From Tethya wilhelma (taxonomy: Eukaryota > Porifera > Demospongiae > Tethyida > Tethyidae), in NCBI GenBank assembly GCA_964030475.1, contig CAXIPT010000001.1:1104297-1168296 (forward strand): a stretch of DNA of 64,000 bases, given 5' to 3'. How positions within the stretch are numbered: position 1 is the stretch's first letter; the number at the start of each line of letters is the position of its first letter. The notes under the pieces were generated by a model. The model saw nothing but the letters and a program-made list of their open reading frames with translations, made no database searches and was not told the DNA's origin. The translations under genes and the position numbers were made by a program. Shown here in pieces: positions 11,885 through 23,609 of the stretch.

Positions 11885-13281
11885 TTTAATATCTCAAGAA
11901 TGGCAGATCCAGTCTTCAAAAGTAAAATAATCCAGATTATATTAAAAATACATGTACATGTAACATTCTACAAACACATAATTATTATATAGTTCCTTAG
12001 CATCACTGAACTAAGCTTTGAGGCCACACCTGCTGATCACACCATTTTGTTAGTGTGCTAAACTTCAATGATTAAGTCTTAGCTTAGTAACCCAGTCTGC
12101 GGTAAGACCCCCAATTTTCAAGGACACTCGAAAGTAAAAAATGCACCCAGAACTTGATGAACTTTTTGCTATAGGGAATTTTGTATGGGGAAATTTCAAG
12201 ATGGCCGACTGAATTTCAAGCTGTCTTAGGCCAAGTTTACTCAGTTTTCACTCCTTCACAATGACTTTTGCGTATTGTTTTAATGAAAATAGTTGCATTA
12301 GAATTGCCAGAAAGCTAAATTAACAATGAAGCTCAGCACTTCTGCAAATCACTTCAAACTTGGTAAGCATGTCTAAGATAGTTTTAAAATTTTGTATGGT
12401 ATGACAGTCGCCTCAATAAATTGGTTGCAGTATGCATGTACTTGAAAATAAGGGGGTTTATAGATATATTGTTTGCATCATTTTCACTAGCTTTAGAGGG
12501 TAAACGACGCTTTTCTGGGGCATCATCTTTTGATGAAGTGAGCTCATGTAAGCTTATAGACTAGTATGCTCAATTTCAAAAAACAAGTGTTGTAATGAGG
12601 CAGGTGTTAACTTAATTTGAACCAGCTTTAAAGATCGAGGTAATATCAGTGGTAACTCTTAGAGCAACAGACTCAGTGTTTTGCTATGAGAAGTAACACA
12701 CATTTACTTTATGATTATGATTGTGCTATATTATCACATGTAAATTGATTGCTGAAAACAATTGGATCACTACTGTAACAATAGTATTTTAGCCTATCAT
12801 ATAACAGCTAAGTAACCACACAATGCAACACATGCAATCCTATATAGCTTCAATCAGCTGCTCCAGTTCAGTTACAAAGGGTTAATATTATCAATGGTTT
12901 CTATTTTGGTTAACAGCATGATTTCACTTAAAGGTGTTGTCAGGAAGTGGGTATATTCGTGCAATGATGTTACCATTAAATTTTTTATACAATGGATCAT
13001 AGTAGACTAGCAATCATATTTTTTTGCGTGCCATTGGCATACTATAGTCTTGTGCTTGCTTTTTACTGGTACAACTTCCTGCTTACTCAGTCGACTGAAA
13101 CCTTTCAAAATGGATAATGACCACTTGACTTATGCATATCTCTGTTGCTATGAATTTAATGGCTTGATCTATGTTCATACCATTCATACTCCATGCCTAA
13201 TGCATACTGAAGTGTATTATACTGTTACATTTTGCAAACTGAACTAGAGAAGATTAGCCAATAGTTATCAGTCAGTTAATA

Positions 13282-16200
13282 ATGGCTGTGAGATGTTTAA
13301 GTGGTATAGTTGTTCTGTTCCTTGGTACATTCTTGTGGAGCTGGAGGGAGTCTTGTGCACAGAGTGAGCCACAAAATCAATGGTACTTAGTTGTGAAGTA
13401 TGTACAATGACAGTATCTATGATTTATAACTTAGTTGTCACAACAAATGCACCCTCTGGAGGATACACTGTGGAAGAGTCTAGTAATGGTTTGGAAGTGT
13501 GTCTAACTGTCAGTGGAACTGTTTCACAACCATTTACTATCACAATGGGCACTAGTGGAGTCACAGCAGCTGGTATGGTGTCCTGTGCATGCATACATGG
13601 TGTCAAGTTTGTATATAGCATGGATATCATATGAATCAGTGAAATATTCTTTTCCGTAAAAAAATTTCCTCTATTTATAGCTATAGCTACAGTCTCTGCA
13701 TGTAGCCAAATGATTATTGTGGGTCTATGCATAATATTATAGAATGTTTCGCTAAAGAATGTACTATATGAAAATAACTGCCTTTTGTTACCTTCTTGCA
13801 TTTTGTCAAAGTGACTGCACATGCAATGTGATGTAAATTCATTCCAAAATTACCCTCCTTTTCCATTCCAATCTGAACATGCAGGAGGATTCGATTTTGT
13901 GTCAACAACATATAGCTTTGAATTTGTGTCCAACCAACAACAGTGCACTGACATTCCAATTCTACAAGATCAGATACTTGAAGACCCTGAGATTTTCTTC
14001 ATTTCATTTCAGTCGGACAATTCCTTCGTTGTTGCACCACCGTCAATATTGGCTATGATCACAGACTCAAACGGTAAAATTTATGATCCATAATAATTAT
14101 TAATAATAATATTAACCTTGCTCCCAGGCCCTCTGCATACATATACTGCTATATATTGCTCAATAATAATAATTGATTTATGTTGATGGTCTTTGCTCGC
14201 CTAAGGCTTATACAGTCACTATTATTTTGTTATTCAGTGCTAGCATTGGAATTCACTGAAGAGTTTTACATCACTGAAGAAGGTATGCCTGCCAACCTGT
14301 GTGTCAGGATTGTTAATGAGGACTTGACTCTTGGTGTGGCCGTTATTGTGAATATCGACACGATTGATGAAACAGCATCAGGTTGGTGTGTGTGTTCAGA
14401 TAGTGATTAGTTTAATATAGAACAGCCTATGGTAGTGCACTTTTCATTGCATAACTCAGAATGTTGAGTTAAATATTCAAACAAAAGGGTACATGCTGAA
14501 CTCAGATTCAAAATACGGTATTTACCTTGTGACAAGAAACCAAAGGTCATGTCTACCACATTCTATTTTGCAATGAAAAGTACCGTATAGCGGGAAATTT
14601 TCGTGGGGGAAAATATTTGTGAATTTCGTGGTTTGGTAGCTTTCCGCGAAAATTTTCCCCCACGAAATTTGTAAGGTATGTGGTCGTCATGTATAGTTGA
14701 GACGCAATCCACGAAAATTTTCCCCGCGAATTTCTATTCAAGACGAAAACGCAAAAATTTTCCCCCACGAAAATTTCCCGCTATACGGTATACTACCGTT
14801 ACCAGACATTTGTCCCTCCTTCAATACGTCTGCATGGCTTGCGAGACTGAATTAAATGCCCTACTGCATGGTTGGTCAATAAAATTGACAATACAACAAG
14901 AGCCAGAAATATGCGCACACATTTTCATGATTTGACTTGCAGATGACGATTATGATGCTTTTATCACAACCAAAACATTCACAAGTGGAAGCACCGATCA
15001 AGAGAGGTGTATTGGGATCACCACCTTCCCTGATGATCTACAAGAGTCCACAGAATATTTTACAGCAGTAGTCTCGACTATCCATTCCAGCGATATTGAA
15101 ACTACAGTCTTTATTGCTGATCTTGATGGTAATACGTGTGTGTATAGTTATAAGATCGATTTTAACACACATAGACGAGCATGCACTGAGCCTATTACCA
15201 TATCAGTATGGTTAATATGTTTATGGTGGCAATATTATTATTGTCAACTGATTTAGTGGTATGTTCTTTAAAACTCTATCTTCAACAGTCAGTTGTGATT
15301 CATTGGCTGACCCTACTAATGGAGAAGTTGAAACGGTTGCTTCAATATCGGTATTCTCCTGTTTCAATGGCTATGAGCTGACGGGAGAGGAAGTGCTGAA
15401 CTGTCAGACAGATGGAGAATGGTCCGACAATGTTCCTACTTGTGAACGTAAGTTCATGGAGGTGTCTGCATGGTATATATACTTATCACCTCAGCTTGAG
15501 CTATCTGTATCTCTTTTTTTTCCATGTAGCTGTTGACTGTGGGGAGCTGACTCTACAGAATGGAATGGTGACCTACAATCCACCATCAGATACAACCTTC
15601 ATGTCTGTTGCGACGTACACTTGTGGCAATGATTACAATTTAGCCGGTTTTAGTGTACGCACTTGTCAAGATGATGGAGAGTGGTCTGCAACTGACCCTG
15701 AGTGCATCTGTAAGTTGCTTGTATTGCTCATTCTTTTGCCATGCTCGATCACATTCCGTCCAACCAACCTCAGTATTTGATTTTAGGTCTTGTCTAGGAC
15801 TTTTATGGGCATATTGGTAGCATTTTTGGTTAATGCTTACAAGAGTACTTCTTGTGATGATTCATTCTGTATCATCACCTTAAATACATGTAGTGATTGA
15901 TTGTGGTCTACTTCCTGAACTGGAAAATGGAGACATTTCCTATTCATTGGGCACCAGAGTCAACTCTCAAGCCACTCACATTTGCGACACAGGGTATGAA
16001 CTTGGTGGAGTAACATTTCGCAGATGTAGAAGAGATGGTTTATGGTCTGGTAGCCCTCCCACATGCAATCGTAAGGACTTCAGCCAGTTAATATAATATT
16101 ATTATGTATGCTACAAAGTCATGCACCATACATGCACACATGCGTACAAATACAGCTGTAGAGTGTGGAACACTGTCTCCTCCTGCCAACGGTATGGTGA

Positions 16201-17134
16201 CTCTCACTGGAACCACGTTCATGGAAACTGCCACCTATAGTTGCGAGGAAGGTCACAACTTGATGGAGGGAGATGAGATCAGGACGTGTCAGTCCAACAG
16301 GGCATGGTCCGGAGAGGAACCACTCTGTGAAAGTATGTGTGTTTATAATTCTAGCAAAGTTATGAGCACCCATTATGCATGCCATGCTGTTTGATGTATA
16401 TATTGAGGTAGAGACTCATTGCTATGTTGTTGAATGTAGATAGAATTCTTGAGCTTGACATAGCAAAACCTTTTATCATTTGATGGATGTTTTAATCTCA
16501 AAGACCTTCTTTGGCATAAATGAAACAAACGTGTATTTGTGCATTCGTTTTACTTATGCTGAAGAAGGTCCTCAAGACTGAAATGTCCATCAAACAATAA
16601 AAGGTTTTGCTATGTCAAGCTCAAGAATTCTATCTACGTGATGTATATTATATGCTCTGTTGTAATTATGACACTTGAAGTCATGGTGATCAGCAATATG
16701 CATAACCAAGTTTTGGTGTGATGACTGAATGCTTTAGCTCTCTCACTAGGCTATCTTTTACTCTGATATTATAGCGGTGTATGTTTTTATCAATCATTAT
16801 GTCCTGTTTTCATCATCTTCCACTGGCAGTTGTTGATTGCAACAGTCTTCCAGAAATAGAAAATGGTGCTCTGGATCTTCCTGATACGGTGTTTGGGTCA
16901 GTAGCCACCTACAGCTGCACCACCGAGGGATACCTGCTGGAGGGAGAATCAATGCTCTCGTGTCTGGATACAGGAGATTGGTCTGAGAGTGTTCCAATGT
17001 GTCGAGGTAGGTGGCCTGCTGCTTAGTTTGGTTGTTTGGTTAATGTTGGGTGACACACACCTTGTGGTACCATGATAACTTGTATTATGAAGGCTTTGAA
17101 ATAAACTGAAGTCTTCCTCAGCAATACTTGATAG

Positions 17135-17198
<64 letters not shown>

Positions 17199-20100
17199 CA
17201 GTATAGTTAGACCATATTCATACATGTACTAGCTATTTTTCAAAGTATACGACATTGTCCTTATATAGTTGATCAAATGAGTTATCAACATGCTATGTGG
17301 ATTTGTAACACTATTGGTAAAATAGAACTCATTGCAATGTTCATTCTTGTCATTCTTGTATCTCTCTACTGTAACAGTTGCTGACTGTGGGCCTCTATTT
17401 GACCCTGACAATGGAAGTGTCCTTGTGGGGCTCACCATATTCAACTCAATAGCAGTGTATGAGTGCATAACTGGATATAAACTGGTTCCTTCAACCACGA
17501 TCAGAACCTGTCAAGCCAATGAAATGTGGTCAGGAGAAAACCCAATTTGTCAAAGTATGAAATTTGTATACTTGTATTACTGTACATGAGAGATTTTGAT
17601 TTAATGGTTTGACAGTTTGGTCTGCATAACAATTGATTTGATGCTTTTCACATGGTCAAAGTATTATTGGTAGACTTAAATTACCAATTTGGACTTTGAC
17701 CAAACTGTCAAATTTTTTTGACCGTCAAAAATCCTAGTTTTATGGAAGTAAGTGCATGGGATCACTTTGTATACTTTGTGCACATGTATAGTTGAAGACT
17801 GTGGAGTGCTCTTGGATCCACCCAATGGAGTGGTAGACATCAGCGATGGGACAACGTTTGGTTCTGAAGCAAGCTACTCATGCAATGCTGGCTATAATTT
17901 GGAAGGAGTGAACACAAGAACTTGTGAAGTTGAGGAAGAATGGAGTGATGTACAACCGGAATGCATTCGTAAGCATATAGTTGACATAATAGTCAATCTG
18001 GTTCATCGATAGTTGATAGTTTGTAAACCACTTTAAAACTTCTGTGTTTTTTACTCACATGTAGCTGTGGATTGTGGAGGATTGGATGATCCTGAGAATG
18101 GCCAGGTGTCTCTGCCAGCAACGACCTTTGAATCAGAAGCAACGTACACCTGTAATTTTGGATATGTACCTGAAGGAGAAACAGTACGCTTCTGTCAAGC
18201 TAACACCTTGTGGAGTGGTACAGCTCCCACTTGTGAAGGTTAGCAAGGTTAACATACTTTTATGCACAGACACATTATCTTACTGTCATAGAGTCATGTA
18301 GCTAATAAATAATACAATGAATTTCACCATGTTTGCAGCTGTTGACTGTTTACCTCTTCCTGATCTTGCAAATGGAATGGTGGTTACTGACAGAACGACA
18401 CTTGGAGGTACTGCCACATACACATGTGTGGAGGGCTACATCATCTCAGGAGATGTACAAAGAGTGTGTACACCTAGTGGAATATGGTCTGGCAGTATGC
18501 CTGTCTGTCAAAGTATGTTAGAGTCTTGAGTGCATGGTACTTGTTCTTTTTTGTCTTTTTTAATATATATTTGTATTGATTTTCCTGACCTCTCTTGTGG
18601 TATTATTATCCTTCTGTATAGCAGATGGTTTGTCCTCATGAATTATTCATGTTGATAATTATTCACATTGTGCCACATATATAACCTAATATGTTTTGTT
18701 TTTTTTCTGTATAGTTGTTCGTTGTACAAATGAAGAACTCAGAAATCCAGTCAATGGAAATGTGGTGACATCTGAAGGCAATATCTTTGGGTCTGTAGCA
18801 ACGTACTCCTGTAATGAAAGGTTTGCAGTGATTGGTGATCAGACTAGAGTGTGTGGTGCTGATGGAGAGTGGTCTGGTAGTGCTCCGCTGTGTGAAAGTA
18901 CGTATGCTTTTTCATACACTTGATGCATGCATGTATATTATCCCTTTGTATAACTGATTTCCATGCATGCATGCATGTATTTGTTTATAGTGATTCAGTG
19001 TCCTCAATTGGACAACCCTGAAAATGGTCTGGTCTTACTAACAAATACTTCAGCAGGATTGCTGGCCACCTTCTCTTGTGACGAAGGCTATACTATCAGT
19101 TCCATCAACGATGCAATACAACTCTGCTTTGTACTAACTGGAGAATGGTCAGGATCAACTTTACCAACTTGCATAAGTGAGTTGTGTTTGTACACTGCTT
19201 TTAAATAGAGACAGTCCATTCTTAGCCTTGTTCCCAGGCTCCTCCTTTGCGAATATACCAGGTACCAGGCTCTCTCCTTCCTTATTTTTGAAGAAGTGAA
19301 TATTTGCAAAGGAGGAGCCTGGGAATGAGGCTATCCATTCTTGCACTTTCATTATTATACACACAGTCACTATAGGGACCATGTTAGTTAGTGTACAGGA
19401 GTATGTATGATTTTATGAAGTTTATTCTATGGCCTGAGTCACCACTATCTCTATTAATTCTCTTTGATCATGCAGTCAATGATTGTGGGCTTCCAAGTGA
19501 CATTGAAGCCAATGGACAAGTCCTTGTTGATATGACTGTGTTTGGATCAATAGCTCTCTACAATTGTGACGAAGGTTATGTATTGAATCCTCCTGGTAGT
19601 GATCAACGGATGTGCTTGGCTAATGAAACGTGGGAAGGAATGAACCGAACTTGTGAACGTACGTTAAAAGATTAGTGAGTCTTGTTCCTTTTCATCAAGT
19701 ATCTCTGCAAATACCAGGTACCAGGCTCTCTCCTTCCTTATTTTTGAAGAAAATATTTGTGTACAGGAGTATATATGTATGATCTTATGAAGTTTATTGT
19801 ATGGCTAGCCTGAGTCACCACTATCTCTATTAATTCTCTTTGATCAGTCAATGATTGTGGGCTTCCAAGTGACATTGAAGCCAATGGACAAGTCCTTGTT
19901 GATATGACTGTGTTTGGATCAATAGCTCTCTACAATTGTGACGAGGGTTATGTATTGAATCCTCCTGGCAGTGCTCAACGGATGTGCTTGGCTAATGAAA
20001 CGTGGGAAGGAATGAACCCAACTTGTGAACGTACGTTAAAATATTAGTCAGTCTTGTTCCTTTTCATCAAGTATCTCTCTCTCTCTCTCTCTCTCTCCGC

Positions 20101-23100
20101 TCTCTCTCTCTTTCATACAGCAATTGATTGTGGAGGTCTAGACGACCCAGACAATGGCATGGTGTCTACTGTTACAACCATTCTAGGCTCTGAGGCTAAC
20201 TACAGTTGTAACAGTGGGTTTGAACTGGAAGGAGAGATGGTCAGAGTTTGTCAGAGTAATGGAGCTTGGAGCAACAACCCTCCTCTGTGTCAAGGTATTG
20301 AACAGATTCACAACTGCATGTGACTGTGTGTCTGTACCATGTATACTGTTACAGCAATGCATATGAATGTTATTGTTACACAGATATTGATGAGTGTGCT
20401 GGTGATCATCCCTGCCAAGTGAGGTGTGTAAATACCCCCGGTGGCTTTGAATGTGCTTGCAATGAAGGCTTTCAGCTTGTCGACCCTTTCAACTGTGAAG
20501 GTGAGATACACGTGAATGTGCAGGTATAGTCGCACGTGTGGCAAAAATTAAGTAAACAAAATTTTCCATGACTATCTTAACCAATCGGTCAAAATGGTGA
20601 ATATTAAACACTCGAAAATTCAACAAAGAAACTTGTGGTGCCACAGACTTTAATAACTATTGCATGGCAAAAGAATAAATACACAATCATGTTAAAGAAT
20701 GTAAAACCTTTCAAAAACAGATACAAATGAATGTTTGGACGGCACTGGTCACTGTGACCAGCTGTGTATGAACACTGAGGGATCTTTTGAATGTGACTGC
20801 AATGAAGGGTATGACCTGACCAGTGACGGAGTAGGGTGCGTGGGTAAGCGAAGCTAGTGTAAAAACAAGTCAATTTCTTCTAGTAGATGCATACCCCATG
20901 TGTTTGATCCTCTCTGTCTGTTACATGTGCAGATGTGAATGAGTGTGAGACTAACGCTAGTGAGATCTGTCATGTGAATGCCACATGCAGTAACACTGAT
21001 GGCAGCTTTACATGTTTGTGTTTGAATGGGTTTGAAGGAGACGGATTCACATGTGATGGTGAGTGACTGCACGTGTATCGATATCACTCCCATAAAAAAG
21101 GAACAAGTAATAAAAATTTTGTAAGAAATATAAGCAGTGGGCAGTGCTGTAAAAAGTGATGAAACAAGGCAAGTCTAATGAATTTCGGCATATGACTACT
21201 TCATTTTTATGGGACCAAAGTCTAATTACCTATACATGCCTGTTACTCCATCTAAATTAGCCAAGTGATTGCTTGAACCATTGACTCAGTTATGTAAGCC
21301 AACTATTCAAGAATAATACAGAGATGTGTTACTCCATCTAAATTAGCCAAGTGATTGCTTGAACCATTGACTCAGTTATGTAAGCCAGGCTATGCACTGA
21401 ATAATATGGAGATCTATAGACTGAGAAAATGAAGTAGTCATGTGCCGAAATTCAGACTTGCCTTGTTTCACCACTTTTTGCAGCACTGCCCATTCCTACA
21501 CTTCTTATTTTTTACAAAAGTTTTATGACTTGTTATAATGACATTGTAGATTTGCTAACAATCAATGTGGTTTTCATGGTTACAATTCTGTAGATGTTGA
21601 CGAGTGTTTGATCTCTAGTGATGATTGTGAAGAGAACTCCCAATGTGTTAACACTATCGGAAGCTTCACGTGCCCCTGTAGGAGTGGGTATGAACTAAAT
21701 GAAGACGAACAAACCTGCTCAAGTAAGAGCTATACAAGACACCTCGATGTGGCTGCTATAAGTATTATATGGCATGAATCTGTATGTATCTCCATCCTTA
21801 ATCTTACTGCCACTAGATATTGATGAGTGTGAGAGGGAATTGGATGGCTGTGATGTGAACGCCAACTGCACTGATACAATTGGAAGCTTCTCTTGCGCAT
21901 GTACAGATGGGTTCACTGGGAATGGTACTTCATGTCAGAGTAAGCACATGACATGACATAATGTGCGATTTGGTTGAAACATCACGTTTTTATGTAATGA
22001 AATAATTATCTCCTACAGGTCAATGTACCACAGTCATCCAGCTTCTTCTTGGTACAGTAGCCAACTGTGAACAATGGAGGGTACGTAACACAATCATGCA
22101 TTAATTTGTGCATAATTATTAATAATGATTGCTTATCTTTTTTATGGCTAACTTAACATTTACGGTAACTGCATGACCTCCATGGCTATTCAAACCAATG
22201 CAGTTTGATGACCCTGTGGCCAAACTGGATGATATTGGCAGTGAACTATCACTGGAGCTGAGAGAACGGTGTGCCTGTGACTTCCCTGCCTCTCATCTTC
22301 TCAGCGAAGAATTCAGCTGTGACTCTCAGTTCCCTAACAGGGTGCTCTACAGAGCTAGGCTCAGAGGTCTATCCAACAACGATTGTGCCTCTTTGGTGTC
22401 TCAGGTGACAGAGTGGTCTCAATCAATCGCAAGTATAGTAGTGGTTAACAACAGACTTCAGGTGGCATCAAACTGTGATGTTGAAATTGACACATTCAGC
22501 GATGCTCTAGAGTGTCCAACCCTTCCCAGTACTACAGCTGTCAGTGGTGGACTGGCCGATTCTCAAGCTACCATTATTGGAGCTGCCGTTGGTTCAACCA
22601 TAGGGGTACTTGTGGCTGTTCTTGTTATCGTGATCATTGTGATAGCAGCTGTGTACTTTCAACAACATCGAAGGAGTAAGAAGAAAGAGTAAGTTCTAAC
22701 ATATAAAATAATTATACATGTACAAGTATGCATGTATTTTAGCAGCAAACAATGTTGACGATAGTTACTAAATTTGCTCAAGTTGAAATGAGTGAGAATC
22801 TTGCTTGCATGTAGATCTCACTTTTGATTTTGTTTCTGTTTGCAGCCATGTTGATCTCCAGGCTCGATACATTGAGGATGGTGGCTATAGCACTTTCAAC
22901 AGAGTAGGAGGAGGAGGCAGAGGAGGGGTTATTCCAGCATACACCCATCAAAACACCTATGATTACACCACTCGGCTTCAAACCACGTCCTTCAATCCAG
23001 AGGGCAGCGTTGTTCCATCGTTGGCACGATCTTTCAGTGGCCTCTCCAGTCGTCAGGTGAAACCCAACGTCATGAAAGGTCAGGGCATAGATGGTGAGTT

Positions 23101-23269
23101 TTATGAGACCATCAATGATGAGATGCTGGACGTTGAAGAGGTCTACGACAAGGTGGATATGGCAAGCGCTCTAGAACAGACCAAAGGAATGGATACACTG
23201 AAGAAGGAGTTTGCTGAGAATCCACTCTATGAGAAGATTGCTCCACAAACAAACACTATGACGTTGTGA
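13282..23269 (+). CDS. Gene B: Calx-beta/CCP/EGF receptor-like membrane protein
   Basis: Predicted single-pass surface receptor of 1,602 residues; ligand unknown. Twenty-seven exons join in frame. Signal peptide 13282-13363. Calx-beta 1 = 13435-13572 + 13885-14073; Calx-beta 2 = 14238-14381 + 14943-15128. Fourteen CCP exons: 15289-15447, 15530-15709, 15894-16070, 16156-16332, 16830-17006, 17378-17554, 17792-17968, 18065-18238, 18339-18512, 18715-18897, 18991-19176, 19476-19658, 19848-20030, 20121-20294. Five calcium-binding EGF exons: 20384-20500, 20721-20843, 20933-21058, 21594-21722, 21817-21939. Then 22019-22080, 22204-22688 (Cys-rich region and membrane helix) and 22846-23269 (tail, TGA stop). 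Introns are phase 1 through the EGF region, then phase 0 and phase 2. CCP exons 12 and 13 are near-identical. It is the only family member in the window with EGF modules and the longest tail. Confidence 0.92.
14581..14790. mobile_element. MITE, TACCGTATAGCGGGAAATTTTCG family, 210 bp
   Basis: Both ends carry the full terminal motif: TACCGTATAGCGGGAAATTT at the left and its reverse complement ending CTATACGGTA at the right. It lies in the gene B intron between exons 14238-14381 and 14943-15128. The open frames over it (about 14553-14935) read from the arms and are not genes. Confidence 0.9.
16437..16637. mobile_element. MITE-like inverted repeat, 201 bp, GTAGATAGAATTCTTGAGC ends
   Basis: The left arm starts GTAGATAGAATTCTTGAGCT and the right arm ends GCTCAAGAATTCTATCTAC. 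The arms extend about 75 bases, including ACATAGCAAAACCTTTTAT and its complement. It sits in the gene B intron between exons 16156-16332 and 16830-17006. No other copy was noticed in the window. Confidence 0.85.
17139..17197. repeat. (GT)n microsatellite, about 59 bp
   Basis: A long uninterrupted GT repeat in the gene B intron between exons 16830-17006 and 17378-17554. Confidence 0.95.
17591..17735. repeat. Small inverted-repeat element
   Basis: TTTGACAGTTTGGTC near 17609 pairs with GACCAAACTGTCAAA near 17698, and an inner GGTCAAAGT / ACTTTGACC pair is nested within. It lies in the gene B intron before exon 17792-17968 and is probably a decayed foldback. Confidence 0.5.
19223..19333. mobile_element. 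Foldback element with AGCCT(C/T)GTTCCCAGGCTCC ends
   Basis: The left arm AGCCTTGTTCCCAGGCTCCT and right arm AGGAGCCTGGGAATGAGGCT bracket a short centre. A close relative is at 60669-60759. A piece of the centre (CAGGTACCAGGCTCTCTCC) recurs at about 19715, after the first copy of the duplicated CCP exon, where the right arm is missing. Confidence 0.75.
19255..20040 (+). repeat. Tandem duplication of a CCP exon in gene B
   Basis: CCP exons 19476-19658 and 19848-20030 are 183 bases each and differ at only a few positions (for example AACCGAAC versus AACCCAAC near their ends). The preceding intron, from ACCAGGCTCTCTCC onward, is duplicated too, minus about 85 bases that include one foldback arm and minus ATG before the second acceptor. 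Both exons keep consensus splice sites and phase 1, so both can be used in one transcript. Confidence 0.85.
20384..21939 (+). CDS. Gene B part: five calcium-binding EGF modules
   Basis: Five one-exon modules (20384-20500, 20721-20843, 20933-21058, 21594-21722, 21817-21939) each begin D-(I/T/V)-(D/N)-E-C and contain six Cys. They have the N-(T)-x-G-(S/G)-F-x-C core typical of calcium-binding EGF domains. Consecutive cbEGFs usually form calcium-stiffened rods; here they would raise the CCP/Calx-beta head above the membrane. Introns are phase 1. The intron between modules 3 and 4 carries a MITE (21101-21535). Confidence 0.9.
21101..21535. mobile_element. MITE-like element, GTAGGAATGGGC family, copy 3
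   Basis: The arms carry GGGCAGTGCTGTAAAAAGTG near 21139 and GCAGCACTGCCCATTCCTAC near 21480, with the family core ATGACTACTTCATT / AATGAAGTAGTCAT. The centre holds an 86-base tandem repeat (21241-21326 and 21327-about 21390), beginning TGTTACTCCATCTAAATTAG. It sits in a gene B intron. Confidence 0.8.
22019..23269 (+). CDS. Gene B part: Cys-rich juxtamembrane region, membrane helix, tyrosine-rich tail
   Basis: Exons 22019-22080 and 22204-22688 encode about 140 extracellular residues with eight Cys, including an E-R-C-A-C-D motif; I do not recognise the domain (a SEA-like fold is one possibility). A hydrophobic helix follows (about residues 1423-1452: [12 protein letters not shown] then a Val/Ile run), with basic QQHRRSKKK as stop-transfer. 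The 150-residue tail has several tyrosines in Y-x-x-hydrophobic contexts (YETI, YDKV, YEKI), an NPLY motif (NPxY type, known for PTB or endocytic adaptor binding) and a C-terminus MTL that fits a class II PDZ ligand. Signalling or endocytosis is inferred from these motifs only. Confidence 0.85.
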
Positions 23270-23609
23270 TTGAGAGATGATTGATTCACTCATATGCATG
23301 CGATTGTCATTGATCGACAATATGTTTATTGCAGGCTATTAGTATATATATGTGCTGTAACATGATTAAATTGTGATTTATCATTAAATTTTCATAAAAA
23401 TTACAATTAAGTTGGAAGTGGTCATCTAAAGTTAAACTAACTATGCAATTATACAAGCAAATCAGTACAATCATTTACAAATAATTACCAATACTCATAC
23501 AAAGGAGAAAATAATTAATATTATTACGGGCAATCTTGTTTGTTACACTCAATAATAATGATTATAATGTTTGGTGTCTTGGTGTGTATCCAGATCCATT
23601 TAAGTAATT
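23270..23609. other. Short intergenic region between convergent genes B and C
   Basis: The stop codons of B (plus) and C (minus) are 340 bases apart, so their 3' UTRs probably meet or overlap. The interval is very AT-rich. TTTATT near 23325 reads AATAAA on the minus strand, and an ATTAAA lies near 23384 on the plus strand; either could be a poly(A) signal. No gene is seen. Confidence 0.5.

Larger units (their letters stand above)
10922..13281. promoter_or_regulatory. Shared 5' region between divergent genes A and B
   Basis: This 2.36-kb interval separates the start codons of genes A (minus) and B (plus), so it must hold both promoters. The first 280 bases (to about 11205) are conserved in inverse orientation upstream of gene F, consistent with a duplicated promoter and 5' UTR. 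It contains a MITE (11422-11632) and a GT repeat (11859-11884). No convincing gene is seen; the plus-strand open frame over 10648-11031 is the antisense of gene A exon 1 and repeat DNA. Confidence 0.55.

Noticed and set aside
15289..20294. Naming gene B as a complement receptor or complement regulator
   Set aside because: CCP modules occur in many non-complement proteins; no complement-specific feature is visible and the Calx-beta plus EGF combination points elsewhere.
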